64,000 nt of DNA from an alpha proteobacterium HIMB114 (GTDB taxonomy: Bacteria; Pseudomonadota; Alphaproteobacteria; Pelagibacterales; Pelagibacteraceae), in contig ADAC02000001.1 of NCBI GenBank assembly GCA_000163555.2, positions 930,001-994,000 on the forward strand, in the 5' to 3' direction. Under the pieces are notes generated by a model. That model worked only from the letters and a program-made list of their open reading frames with translations, did no database searches and was not told where the DNA came from. This document shows, one piece after another, positions 16,166-24,925 of this stretch (position 1 is the first letter of the stretch; each line of letters begins with the position of its first letter). Both the position numbers and the translations under genes were made by a program.

Positions 16166-17508
16166 AAAATTGTAACTAATTCCTCAGATGATGTGGGGTG
16201 AACAGGGACAGTCTGTCTTAGATCGTTAAGATACAATCCTTTTTGAAAGGCAATTGCCAATGATTGAATAATTTCAGCTGCACTCTCTCCAATATAAATT
16301 AAACCTAAAACTTTTTCTGATCTTGGATCATACATAACCTTTATAAATACTTTGCTTTTTTTATTTTTCATAAAAGAGTACTTGAGAGGACCAAACTCAG
16401 TAGTTAAAATTTTATACTTTTTCTTCAAATTAATGAGATCATTTTCTCCATATCCAATTGATCCGACTTCTGGCTGGGTAAAGATTGCAGATGCGACTTT
16501 ATTATAATCTAATGTTAATTGAGGTTTTTTGCCTCTAATATGATCAAATAAAATCATTGCCTCTCTAATAGCAACTGGTGTTAAATTTTTTCGATTAGTC
16601 ACATCGCCAATAGCATAAATAGACTGGTCGTTTGATCTTGAGTTATTATTAACTTTAATTGCTCTTTTTTTATCTAATTTAATTTTTGTATTTTCTAAAT
16701 TAAGACTATCTACATTTGGCGATCTTCCGATTGCATAAATTAATAAATTTGTTTTGATTATTTTTTTATTAGTAACAATATTAATTTTGGTTCCGGATTT
16801 TTTAATCTCTTTTAATGAAGTTTCGTTAAAAACTTTTATTCCTTTTTTTACAGCATACTCTAAAACACGTTTTCCAATATCTGGATCAAATTCATTAAGA
16901 ACTGTCTTTTTTCTTATAATTAAATTGACACCATAATTTAAATTTTTCAACAAAAACGCAAATTCTAAAGCAATATAACCGCTGCCAACTATTGATATAT
17001 TTTTTGGTAATTTTTTTAATTCAAAAAATTGATCTGAACTTATACCAATTTTTGACCCTGGAATATTTGGATAATTTGGTTTTGAACCTGTGGCTACTAT
17101 TATTTTTTTAGCACTAATAATTTTTTTACCTCTCGTTAACAGAATTTTTTTTGACGATAAAAATGACCCATGATCTTGGATGATTTCAACACCAGCTTTT
17201 TTTAAATTTTTAATATAAATTTTATTTAATCTTGAGATTTCTTTATTTTTTTTTTGTACTAAAGTTTTCCAACTATGATTTGATTTTCCAATACTCCAAC
17301 CATAAATCTTGGCATCAATTACCTGGTCGTTAAAGTTAGAAGCATAAACATATAATTTTTTAGGTACACATCCTCTTATTACGCAAGTGCCTCCAACACG
17401 ACTGTTTTCCAAAATGCAAACTTTTTTACCAGTGCCAGCCATTAATCTTGCAAAACGCACGCCTCCAGAACCAGCGCCAATAACAATGAAATCGTACTGT
17501 TTTTTCAT
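16162..17508 (-). CDS. gor: Glutathione-disulfide reductase
   Basis: The 448-residue flavoprotein has an N-terminal FAD motif (GAGSGG, 11-16), the redox-active Cys42 and Cys47 in GGTCVIRGCVPKK, the NAD(P) motif GSGYIALEFA, the second FAD segment YAIGDV, and the C-terminal His437-Glu442 pair (HPTSSEE). The redox site and the HPTSSEE ending mark glutathione reductase rather than dihydrolipoamide dehydrogenase. It regenerates reduced glutathione in the cytoplasm and pairs functionally with gshA and gshB at 25498-27760. It is divergent from yajQ. Confidence 0.93.
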   Translation of the reverse strand: MKKQYDFIVIGAGSGGVRFARLMAGTGKKVCILENSRVGGTCVIRGCVPKKLYVYASNFNDQVIDAKIYGWSIGKSNHSWKTLVQKKNKEISRLNKIYIKNLKKAGVEIIQDHGSFLSSKKILLTRGKKIISAKKIIVATGSKPNYPNIPGSKIGISSDQFFELKKLPKNISIVGSGYIALEFAFLLKNLNYGVNLIIRKKTVLNEFDPDIGKRVLEYAVKKGIKVFNETSLKEIKKSGTKINIVTNKKIIKTNLLIYAIGRSPNVDSLNLENTKIKLDKKRAIKVNNNSRSNDQSIYAIGDVTNRKNLTPVAIREAMILFDHIRGKKPQLTLDYNKVASAIFTQPEVGSIGYGENDLINLKKKYKILTTEFGPLKYSFMKNKKSKVFIKVMYDPRSEKVLGLIYIGESAAEIIQSLAIAFQKGLYLNDLRQTVPVHPTSSEELVTIF

Positions 17509-17549
17509 AATGTGTTTTTTTATATAATTATATTATGTTATAAGTCCAT

Positions 17550-18041
17550 ATGCCTTCATTTGATGTCATTAGCAAAGTAAATCAGCAAGAATTAACAAAT
17601 GCGATTTCAAATTGTAATCGTGAAATATCAACACGTTTTGATTTTAAAGGCCTACATATTGTCATTGAAGCAAACCAAAAAGAAAATACGATAACTGTAA
17701 TTGCTCCTGATGATTTAAAATTAAAACAAGTTAATGATTTACTAAAAGGTCATTTAGTTAAAAGAAAAATTGATCCAAGAATTTTTGATATTCAAACAGC
17801 TGTTGAAGCATCAGGGTCATCAAAAAGACAGATTATAAAGATTAAAGAGGGAATATCGCAAGAAGCTGCTAAAAAAATTATTGCAGAAATTAAAAAAACT
17901 AAAATCAAAGTTCAGGTCAAAATACAAGGTGACGAACTACGTGCAGACGGCAAAAAGAAAGATGATCTTCAAGAAGTAATGCAATTTATAAAAAGTATTG
18001 ATATTGGACAACCTGTCGAATTTACTAATTTTAGAGATTAA
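17550..18041 (+). CDS. yajQ: YajQ-family nucleotide-binding protein
   Basis: The 163-residue product matches YajQ over its full length. It starts MPSFDVISKVNQQELTNA, has REISTRFDFKG, the VKRKIDPR region, and ends with PVEFTNFRD. The family has two tandem RRM-like folds. Members bind nucleotides; some are c-di-GMP effectors and others have been reported to bind tRNA. The stop codon shares one base with the start of a 31-codon basic ORF (TAATG), which implies coupling. Confidence 0.93.
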   Translation: MPSFDVISKVNQQELTNAISNCNREISTRFDFKGLHIVIEANQKENTITVIAPDDLKLKQVNDLLKGHLVKRKIDPRIFDIQTAVEASGSSKRQIIKIKEGISQEAAKKIIAEIKKTKIKVQVKIQGDELRADGKKKDDLQEVMQFIKSIDIGQPVEFTNFRD

Positions 18042-18136
18042 TGAGTAAACGTTACTCTGGAAAATCAAGAAAAGATAAAAAATTTAATAAGAGAGCTAAA
18101 CTAAGTAAAAAGGGGAAATCTAAATTAAAAAAGTAA
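18041..18136 (+). CDS. 31-residue highly basic peptide overlapping the yajQ stop
   Basis: The ATG at 18041 shares its A with the yajQ stop (TAATG). The frame encodes MSKRYSGKSRKDKKFNKRAK and 11 more residues, ending at TAA 18134-18136. More than half of the residues are Lys or Arg, and there is no hydrophobic segment. Composition suggests binding to nucleic acid or the ribosome. It is too short for most gene finders. Support comes from the coupled start and because the frame fills the gap before the next gene; conservation is untested. Confidence 0.5.
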   Translation: MSKRYSGKSRKDKKFNKRAKLSKKGKSKLKK

Positions 18137-18174
18137 TTGATTTAAATTTTAATCAAGCTTAAACATACCGCTCA

Positions 18175-18948
18175 ATGCAAAAAGAATTAGCAACACTATC
18201 TAAAAAATTAGCAAAAGCCTTTAATACTAATTCGCTTATAGCCTCTTTACCTTCTAAGTTTTGCAAAAATACAAAAAATGCAAATTTATTAAGAGTTGCG
18301 TCGGAAAAATTGATTAAGAGTCCAGTCATTGGTTTCAAGGCGGGTGGCACTGGAAAAGCAATGCTAAAAAAATGGAAAGAAAAAGAACCTTTTTATGCTT
18401 CTATTTTTAAAAAAAATCTTGTTAAAACTAATTCTAAAGTAAAGCTTTCAAAAAACACTTTTGGAATAGAACTTGAAGTATTTTATTTTCTAAAAAAGAA
18501 TGTTTTAGAGTCAAAATCAAAAATTACAGAAAAAAATATTGGGCGTTATATTGACGGTATGGGGCCGTGTATTGAACTTGTTGGATATAGACAAAGAAAA
18601 AAAGGTGTGTCTTGTCTTGGAGATTTGACTGCTGACTTTGGTTGTAATGTAAAATTTATTATTGGAAAAAAGCAAAAATATAAAAAATTAAAATTTAATA
18701 ATTTACCAACTACCCTTTTTAATAAAAAAAGTGGTCAAACAGTTAATGGAAATACAAAAGCAGTTTATGATAGCCCATTAAAATCACTTGTTTGGTTAGT
18801 TAATCGAGCAAGAAAAGACAAGGTCACTATAAATAAGAATTTTTATGTATTTACCGGTTCAACAGTTGGTGTTGTTCCGATACTTAAAAAAGGTTTATTT
18901 GAAGGCCAAATTAAATCTTTAGGAACTGTAAAAACAACAGTTCGATAA
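18175..18948 (+). CDS. 2-keto-4-pentenoate hydratase (MhpD)-like protein
   Basis: The 257-residue product follows the MhpD/FAH-superfamily pattern: helical N terminus, IGFKAGGTGKAM in place of the usual GYKIGLTSKAMQ, a metal-site-like GIELEVFYFL with two glutamates, then CIELVGYR and a C-terminal barrel. Members hydrate 2-oxopent-4-enoate or decarboxylate 4-oxalocrotonate in aromatic catabolism. No other catabolic gene of that pathway is nearby, so the real substrate may differ. An MCxxC-like pair is not seen. It converges with the lysine-rich gene with no gap. Confidence 0.75.
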   Translation: MQKELATLSKKLAKAFNTNSLIASLPSKFCKNTKNANLLRVASEKLIKSPVIGFKAGGTGKAMLKKWKEKEPFYASIFKKNLVKTNSKVKLSKNTFGIELEVFYFLKKNVLESKSKITEKNIGRYIDGMGPCIELVGYRQRKKGVSCLGDLTADFGCNVKFIIGKKQKYKKLKFNNLPTTLFNKKSGQTVNGNTKAVYDSPLKSLVWLVNRARKDKVTINKNFYVFTGSTVGVVPILKKGLFEGQIKSLGTVKTTVR

Positions 18949-20022
18949 TTATTTTTTTAATTTTCTCTCTTTATCAAACATAACCGCCAAACGATCAATA
19001 ATATAATCGGACGCTTCAAAAATATCTTTAGGCTGAAAGTTTTTAGCATTTCCAATATCAGTCTTATCATCTAAACAGATAGGATTTTTTAGACGTTGAG
19101 TTACATCTTCTCCTTCAACGTATAATAATATTAAATAATCTTTATCTGTGGGAGCATCATCATTTCGAATTAAACATTCTCCACTCTCTGAAATATTATC
19201 TATGAATCTTAAAGGTGATCTTTTTTTGGTAATATATCTTTTGTTAATCTGAAAAACGATTGATTTCATATTTCTTGAAAATCTTTCTAAACGTTCGACT
19301 AATTTTTGTTTGAGTGCGTTTTCAGCTTTCTCAGCTTCTAAAATTGCCCTTGCTTCTTCTCTACTCTTCCTTCTAACTTCTAATTCTTCAAGTTGTTTTT
19401 CCCTTATTTTTTGGCGATATTCTTGATATCTTTGGCGTATTACAGCAAATCGATCTCCAACTTTCCATAAATGATCTTTAAGCTGATAAATTTTCTTTCG
19501 CTCTTCGAGCTTTATATCTTTAATAAGTTGTAGTCTAAATTTTTCACGATCTCGTTCCTTTTTTTCAGCAAATTTTTGCTCTTGTTTCAAAGACCTTTCA
19601 AGATTTTGAATATCTCTCTTTGTTTGTTTGATTTTTAATTTTTCTAAATAAATAAGAAATTTTATTTTGAGACGTCTAAAATATTCATAAACTTTTTCTT
19701 TTAATTTTTCGAAAAAAGATGGTTTTTGAATAGTCTTTATTTTTTTAATTTTTTTCTTTTTAGATTTTTTTTTCTTAAGCTTTTTTTTCTTGAGCTTAAA
19801 TATTTTTTTAAACTTTTTTTGCTTTTTAAATTTATTTTTTTTTAGTTTCTTATTTTTTTTTAAGCTTGATTTTAAGAATTTTTTTTTCTTTTTAAAATTT
19901 TTTTTCTTTCTGATTTTCGATGTTTTTTTTTTAATCTTATTTTTCTTTTTTATTTTTAAAGGTTTTTTTTTAACCTTTGTTTTTCTTTTTTTAATTTTTT
20001 TCTTTTTATTTTTTTTAGCCAT
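18949..20022 (-). CDS. Lysine-rich coiled-coil protein of unknown function
   Basis: The 357-residue product is divided into three parts. Residues 1-100 contain 61 lysines by my count, broken only by Ile, Leu, Phe, Asn and Arg, like a histone H1 or nucleoid-protein tail. Residues about 105-245 are highly charged and heptad-like, so probably a long coiled coil. Residues about 246-350 form a less biased domain with SPLRFIDNISESGECLIRNDD and the YLILLYVEGEDVTQRL stretch, which looks folded. The poly-lysine coding gives a long T-rich plus strand. It overlaps the end of the upstream FrnE-like gene by 8 bases. I know no family name; DNA or RNA binding is an inference from charge. Confidence 0.75.
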   Translation of the reverse strand: MAKKNKKKKIKKRKTKVKKKPLKIKKKNKIKKKTSKIRKKKNFKKKKKFLKSSLKKNKKLKKNKFKKQKKFKKIFKLKKKKLKKKKSKKKKIKKIKTIQKPSFFEKLKEKVYEYFRRLKIKFLIYLEKLKIKQTKRDIQNLERSLKQEQKFAEKKERDREKFRLQLIKDIKLEERKKIYQLKDHLWKVGDRFAVIRQRYQEYRQKIREKQLEELEVRRKSREEARAILEAEKAENALKQKLVERLERFSRNMKSIVFQINKRYITKKRSPLRFIDNISESGECLIRNDDAPTDKDYLILLYVEGEDVTQRLKNPICLDDKTDIGNAKNFQPKDIFEASDYIIDRLAVMFDKERKLKK

Positions 20023-20638
20023 TAGATTTTTTTATTGCTTCAATTAAATGATCAACTGATTGAGCTCCAGAAATAGATAATTGATCATTAAAAACGTAAA
20101 ATGGAACACCTGAAATTCCCATTTCTTTTGCTACATCATCCATTTTACTAATCTTTTTAACATTCTCTTTTTTGTTTAAATATTCTTTAACTTTATCAAC
20201 GGGTAATTTATTTTTTTTTGCAATAGACACTAAAATTTCCTCATCGCCTATATCTTTTGCTTTGACAAAATAATTTTCGAACAAATCAGTAATAACATCG
20301 TTTTCAACTTTATACTTTCTAGCAAAATCTACCAATAAATGTGATTTAACTGTATTTGGAGTTCTTTGTATTTTGTCTAACTTAATTTGTAGATTTTCTT
20401 GCTCACCTTGCATAATCATATTGTCATACATAGGTTTTGCATTTTCAATACTTCCAAATTTTGATTTAATATAATCAATACGATCCATTCCATCCTTTGG
20501 CATTGATGGATTTAATTGAAAAGGCAAATTCATAACAATAGACTGTGATAAATTAAGTTGTTCTATTGCTTGGTTTAATCTCTCTTTACCAATATAACAC
20601 CAGCCGCAAATGGTGTCGGAAAACATTTTAATTTGCAT
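20015..20638 (-). CDS. DsbA-family FrnE-like oxidoreductase
   Basis: The 207-residue protein starts with a thioredoxin-fold strand and a CGWC redox motif at 11-14, has the typical helical insertion, and the cis-proline segment GISGVPFYVF. There is no signal peptide, so it is cytoplasmic, like FrnE and 2-hydroxychromene-2-carboxylate isomerase relatives. FrnE proteins handle disulfide or glutathione-linked chemistry; the substrate is unknown. It lies three bases after the HpaI aldolase gene and overlaps the lysine-rich gene, forming an apparent three-gene operon. Confidence 0.85.
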   Translation of the reverse strand: MQIKMFSDTICGWCYIGKERLNQAIEQLNLSQSIVMNLPFQLNPSMPKDGMDRIDYIKSKFGSIENAKPMYDNMIMQGEQENLQIKLDKIQRTPNTVKSHLLVDFARKYKVENDVITDLFENYFVKAKDIGDEEILVSIAKKNKLPVDKVKEYLNKKENVKKISKMDDVAKEMGISGVPFYVFNDQLSISGAQSVDHLIEAIKKSNG

Positions 20639-20641
20639 GAA

Positions 20642-21403
20642 TTATTTAAATTCTTTTAATAAATTTTCTGCGCTTCTAGCAAAAAGGTTAGTATCACTAT
20701 TGATTGCTACAAAAGTGTACCCAGCTTCAACGTATTTTTTAGCATAATCTTTTTTTCCAGTTAATATACCGGCAGGTTTGCCAGCTTTAGTAGCTAGTTC
20801 TAAACCTTCGTAAATAAGATCCTGAACTTCTTGGTCTTCAAATTGGCCGATTTTTCCTATTGAACCAGATAAATCACTTGGTCCAATAAAAACTCCATCT
20901 ATTCCATCAACTTTTGCAATTTCAGGAATATTTTTTATTGCTTCTTTCGTTTCGCATTGAATTAAAACACAGATTTCTTTTTCTGCCTCCAGATAATAAT
21001 TTTCAACATGACCATATCGATTCATCCGAGCTGCTGACATTATCCCTCTTATTCCTTTTGGTGGATATCTTGTAGCCTCAACAGCAGCTTTTGCTTCCTC
21101 AACATTTTGTACAAATGGATAAAGAATAGTTTGAGCGCCCATATCAAGAATTCTTTTAACCATAATAGGCTCGTTCCACGGGACTCTCACAACAGGCTCA
21201 GTGTCATATCCTTCCATAACTTGGAGTTGAGTTAACACCTCTTGAATGTCATTTGGTGAATGTTCCATATCAATTACAGACCAATCAAAACCAGTAACAG
21301 AGATAATTTCAGCAATAGTATTATTTGTTAAGCAACTCCAAATTCCAATTTGCTTATTTTTTTTTAAAATGTGTTCTTTAAATTTATTTTTTTTGATTTT
21401 CAT
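20642..21403 (-). CDS. HpcH/HpaI-family aldolase
   Basis: The 253-residue protein has the class II HpaI pattern: IDMEHSPNDI near the N terminus, VRVPWNEP with the catalytic-site arginine, the PPKGIRG loop, metal ligand Glu in IQCETKEAI, and the IDGVFIGPSDLSGSIG segment. Members cleave 4-hydroxy-2-oxo acids such as 4-hydroxy-2-oxoheptanedioate or 5-keto-4-deoxyglucarate to pyruvate plus an aldehyde. The specific substrate is not readable. The downstream neighbours are the FrnE-like gene (3 bases) and the lysine-rich gene. Confidence 0.87.
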   Translation of the reverse strand: MKIKKNKFKEHILKKNKQIGIWSCLTNNTIAEIISVTGFDWSVIDMEHSPNDIQEVLTQLQVMEGYDTEPVVRVPWNEPIMVKRILDMGAQTILYPFVQNVEEAKAAVEATRYPPKGIRGIMSAARMNRYGHVENYYLEAEKEICVLIQCETKEAIKNIPEIAKVDGIDGVFIGPSDLSGSIGKIGQFEDQEVQDLIYEGLELATKAGKPAGILTGKKDYAKKYVEAGYTFVAINSDTNLFARSAENLLKEFK

Positions 21404-21418
21404 TATAGCTTGTTATCT

Positions 21419-22246
21419 TCATTTAAGAAGTTTATCAAATTTTTTTAATAAATCATCTTTGTTTCCTTTTAAAAGATCATTTAAAATATTTTTCTTATCT
21501 CCTTTTTGATTTGGAGATCCTTGACCTCCTAAAATATTTTTATTTAAAATATCTTTTAGTTTACTTTCAAATTTTTTTTTTATTTTTTGTTTAAGAACAT
21601 CGTTTTGAACCTTGGAGACAACATTTGTTAAAATCATAGCTACAACATCTTTAAAATGATTAGCATTTTTGGTGTTACCAACATTTAAAAACTCCATATT
21701 GCTTAATCTTGTATTCGTATTAATCTTCAAATCTTCTGAAATCACTTGTGCATATGCATTTTTAAAAACTAATTTCTTTAAAAGAAAATTTTTATCTTTC
21801 TCTTTTGCAGGATAAATTTTATCATTCTTACTGCTTTTCCCCTGACCACTTCTTTCTTGCTTTAATGCCTGGTTGATTAAAGAGAGGTTATCTACAATTT
21901 GACCATTTCTTATCAAAACTTTATATTGGAAATTAATACCATTTAAATCGACTAGTTTAATTTCTACAGTATCACTAATGACAGATTTTAAATTAGTAAT
22001 TATTTTAACATCTTTAATCTTTAATAGATCACCGGGAAACCCATCATTATTTTTGATAGTAATATTTTTTAAAGTTACTTGTTCTTTTAAAAAATCTATT
22101 TTTAAATTATCTATTTTGACTTCCCTCTCGGCTGCCTTGGTTGCTTCACTTTCTATGATATTTTTTGCAATATTATCAGCTTTAAATTCTGCAAAAAAAT
22201 AAACTCCACCTACAATTAAAGTGATTAAAATAATAAAAAATCTCAT
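21419..22246 (-). CDS. AsmA-like membrane-anchored protein
   Basis: The 275-residue product has one N-terminal membrane helix (about residues 2-18). It is followed by the layout of the AsmA/DUF748 N-terminal region: a lysine-rich amphipathic helix, EVKIDNLKIDF, LKNITIKNNDGFPGDLLKIKDVKI and LVDLNGINFQY. Members lie in the periplasm on the inner membrane and take part in envelope lipid transport or assembly. The C-terminal third is Lys/Asn-rich and poorly defined. The start overlaps the stop of a 40-codon membrane ORF (ATGA). The upstream DnaJ-like gene joins by the same kind of overlap. Confidence 0.65.
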   Translation of the reverse strand: MRFFIILITLIVGGVYFFAEFKADNIAKNIIESEATKAAEREVKIDNLKIDFLKEQVTLKNITIKNNDGFPGDLLKIKDVKIITNLKSVISDTVEIKLVDLNGINFQYKVLIRNGQIVDNLSLINQALKQERSGQGKSSKNDKIYPAKEKDKNFLLKKLVFKNAYAQVISEDLKINTNTRLSNMEFLNVGNTKNANHFKDVVAMILTNVVSKVQNDVLKQKIKKKFESKLKDILNKNILGGQGSPNQKGDKKNILNDLLKGNKDDLLKKFDKLLK

Positions 22247-22365
22247 ATTAGATATAGCGCCAGACTAATAATAATAATTATAGGTAAAACAAGAATAAAA
22301 CCTATAATTTTGTTTTTAACAAAAAAATAATCCAAAACTCCAAGTAAAATTTTTAGTGTTTTCAT
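22243..22365 (-). CDS. 40-residue single-helix membrane peptide
   Basis: The frame starts MKTLKILLGVLDYFFVKNK and ends in a strongly hydrophobic helix with five consecutive isoleucines. Both ends overlap neighbours by ATGA: the start with the DnaJ-like gene stop, the stop with the AsmA-like start. That makes translation very likely. The layout (short amphipathic head, then one helix) resembles the DUF5989 group of very small membrane proteins, but I am not certain of the match. It would sit in the inner membrane, possibly as a subunit of the neighbours' complex. Confidence 0.6.
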   Translation of the reverse strand: MKTLKILLGVLDYFFVKNKIIGFILVLPIIIIISLALYLI

Positions 22366-22850
22366 TTATGTATTTCTAAAAGTATATCTCTTGCGCGGTT
22401 AATTTTACTAGCTAATTCATTATCTCCTGCCTTGTCTGGATGCGCCTCTTTTATTTTAGTTTTGTGAGCATTAATTATCTCTTGTCTTGAGCAATTTCTC
22501 TCTAACCCTAAGATTTTGTAAGCATCATTCACTTCACTTATTGAAGAGGTAAATGTTCCATTTGATCTCATTCTTCTCACTTTTAAAATTGCAGAGATAA
22601 AACGATAAAGATAAATAATATTAACAAAGTTAAACATACTTCTTTTGAGTGCAGTTCCTATAACAGCAAAGAAAGGTAGTGAAAGTAAATACCTACCAGC
22701 TAAAAATAATAAAATAATTGCAGTAACTGAAAGAATTATAATCCCAAATTTAAACATTCCAGAAAATGTTTTTTTATCCATATTGGAAATTAGCCAAAGG
22801 ACACCATATAAGATAAGAAATATTATTAAGCTTAAAACAATAAGATTCAT
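22362..22850 (-). CDS. Membrane-anchored DnaJ-domain protein
   Basis: The 162-residue protein has an N-terminal helix, a second hydrophobic segment near 34-55 and a third around 57-85. A C-terminal J domain follows, beginning EVNDAYKILGLE with the HPD motif at HPDKAG. This TIM14/Pam18-like layout (membrane helices followed by a J domain) is common in alphaproteobacteria. The J domain would stimulate DnaK at the membrane; clients are unknown. The start codon is only two bases from the divergent ptrB start, so the promoters must lie inside the neighbouring coding sequences. Confidence 0.8.
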   Translation of the reverse strand: MNLIVLSLIIFLILYGVLWLISNMDKKTFSGMFKFGIIILSVTAIILLFLAGRYLLSLPFFAVIGTALKRSMFNFVNIIYLYRFISAILKVRRMRSNGTFTSSISEVNDAYKILGLERNCSRQEIINAHKTKIKEAHPDKAGDNELASKINRARDILLEIHK

Positions 22851-22852
22851 TT

Positions 22853-24925
22853 ATGAAATTAGTACCTAAATTAAGAAAAGAAAAAAAGGTGATAAATATT
22901 CACGGCGAAGAATTGGTTGATGATTATGCCTGGATTAAGCAACAAGATTGGCAAACCGTTCTAAAAAATCCATCAAAATTAAATAAAGAAGTTTTAAAAT
23001 ATATTGAAGATGAAAATAACTATAAATCTGAGCAACTTAAAGATTTAACGGATCTTAAAAAAAAAATTTTTAATGAACTTAAAGGAAGAATAAAAGATAA
23101 AGACTCATCTGTTCCTGTTAATGACGGAAAGTTTAGTTATTATAGCAAATATTTAGAAGATGCTGAGTATCCTCAATTTTTAAGAATAAATAATCTAGAT
23201 AATAAAGAAGAAATTATCTTAGATGCAAATCAAAAATCAAAAAATTTCAAATTTTTTAATCTAAGTTCTGTTAGTCATAGTCATGACCATAAATACTTAG
23301 CCTATAATGTAGATACAAATGGAAGCGAACATTATGATTTAACTATTGAAGAGATTTTAACGGAAAAAATTATCACCAAAAAAATTAAAAATACAACTGG
23401 TGAAATTATTTGGCACCCAAATAATAAAATAATTTTTTACACTGTTTTAGATACTAATCACCGACCAAACAAAATTTTTGCTCATGAAATAGGTTCAAAC
23501 CCTGCGAATGATCAATTGATTTATGAAGAAAAAGATGCTGCATATTTTTGCTATCCTTCATTAAGCCAAAGTAAAGATTATCTTCTGATAAGAACAGGTG
23601 ATCACCAAACCTCTGAATATTGGTTTAGTCAAATCAATGATTATAAAAACATTCAATGCTTTAAGAAAAGAACAGATAGAGAAGAATATGAGATTGATCA
23701 TGCAAATGATATTTTTTATATTCTTAATAACCTTGATGGATGTAAAAACTTTAAAGTCTCAACCGCAGAGCCTAATAATATTAATGATTGGAAAGACTAT
23801 GTTAAATATAATCCTAACCATTTATTGCTTGATTTCACAGTTCTTAAAAAATGGTTCATCTTGTTTCAAAGAGTAGATGGTCTAAATCAAATTTTAATTA
23901 AAAATTTAGAAAATTCAGAAGAACACTTAATTAAATTTGATGATGAAACTTACGAACTTTCCCTTTCTGGGCAATATGAGTTTGATACAGATTTAATTAG
24001 AATTTCTTATAGCTCACCAATTACACCAGGAACAGTCTATGATTATAACTGTAGAGAAAAAAAAAAAATTCTTAGAAAAACTCAAGAAATTCCATCGGGG
24101 TATGAAAAAAATAACTATATCTGCAAAAGAGTATTAGTAGATTCTCATGATAAGGAACAAATTCCTCTTACTATTTTTTACCATAAAAACACGCCTCTAA
24201 ATGGTGAAGCGCCATTACTTTTGTATGGATATGGAAGCTACGGAATTACTATTCCGGATAGTTTTTCTTCAAATAGATTTTCTCTAATCGATAGAGGTTT
24301 TATTTATGCTATTGCTCATATCAGAGGAGGGCGCGAAAAAGGTCAAGAATGGTACGAGAATGGCAAGTTAATGAATAAAAAAAATACATTCTTAGATTTT
24401 ATATCCTGTGCAGAATATCTTTGTGACAACCAATATACTTCGAAAGGAAAAATTATTGCGCAAGGTGGTTCAGCAGGTGGCTTATTGATGGGTTATATTT
24501 CTAATGAAAGACCTGATCTTTTTCTAGGTATAATAGCTCAAGTTCCATTTGTAGATATTTGTAATACCATGCTTGATGAAGATCTGCCTTTAACAGTAAC
24601 AGAAATTCCTGAGTGGGGTGATTTAAAAAATAATAAACAAGCTTATGAATATATAAAAAGTTATTCGCCTTATGATAATGTTAAAAAACAAAACTATCCT
24701 AACATGCTCATTACCGGAGGGATCACTGATCCAAGAGTAACCTATTGGGAAATGACAAAATGGATTGCAAAGTTGAGAGAATACAAAACAGATAAGAATT
24801 TAATTATGTTAGATATGAATATGGATGCAGGTCATAGTGGCGCAAGTGGAAGATATGATTATTTAAATGAAGTTGCACTTGCATATATTTTTGCTTTAAA
24901 AATTTCTAATAAAACCGCATCTTGA
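22853..24925 (+). CDS. ptrB: Oligopeptidase B (protease II), S9 family
   Basis: The 690-residue protein has the ELVDDYAWIKQQD start typical of PtrB, a beta-propeller region, and a C-terminal alpha/beta hydrolase domain. The catalytic triad is Ser540 (GGSAGG), Asp626 (TDPRV) and His661 (AGHSG). The GYGSYG and HIRGGREKG segments are also present. It cleaves short peptides after basic residues in the cytoplasm or periplasm. No signal peptide is seen. It is divergent from the DnaJ-like gene with a 2-base gap. Its stop codon overlaps the sigma-32-type promoter of hsp20. Confidence 0.93.
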   Translation: MKLVPKLRKEKKVINIHGEELVDDYAWIKQQDWQTVLKNPSKLNKEVLKYIEDENNYKSEQLKDLTDLKKKIFNELKGRIKDKDSSVPVNDGKFSYYSKYLEDAEYPQFLRINNLDNKEEIILDANQKSKNFKFFNLSSVSHSHDHKYLAYNVDTNGSEHYDLTIEEILTEKIITKKIKNTTGEIIWHPNNKIIFYTVLDTNHRPNKIFAHEIGSNPANDQLIYEEKDAAYFCYPSLSQSKDYLLIRTGDHQTSEYWFSQINDYKNIQCFKKRTDREEYEIDHANDIFYILNNLDGCKNFKVSTAEPNNINDWKDYVKYNPNHLLLDFTVLKKWFILFQRVDGLNQILIKNLENSEEHLIKFDDETYELSLSGQYEFDTDLIRISYSSPITPGTVYDYNCREKKKILRKTQEIPSGYEKNNYICKRVLVDSHDKEQIPLTIFYHKNTPLNGEAPLLLYGYGSYGITIPDSFSSNRFSLIDRGFIYAIAHIRGGREKGQEWYENGKLMNKKNTFLDFISCAEYLCDNQYTSKGKIIAQGGSAGGLLMGYISNERPDLFLGIIAQVPFVDICNTMLDEDLPLTVTEIPEWGDLKNNKQAYEYIKSYSPYDNVKKQNYPNMLITGGITDPRVTYWEMTKWIAKLREYKTDKNLIMLDMNMDAGHSGASGRYDYLNEVALAYIFALKISNKTAS

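Noticed and set aside
19790-20047. Plus-strand ORF made mostly of Phe and Leu, looking like a membrane protein
   Set aside because: It is the antisense reading of the poly-lysine tail; lysine codons read backwards give Phe/Leu codons.
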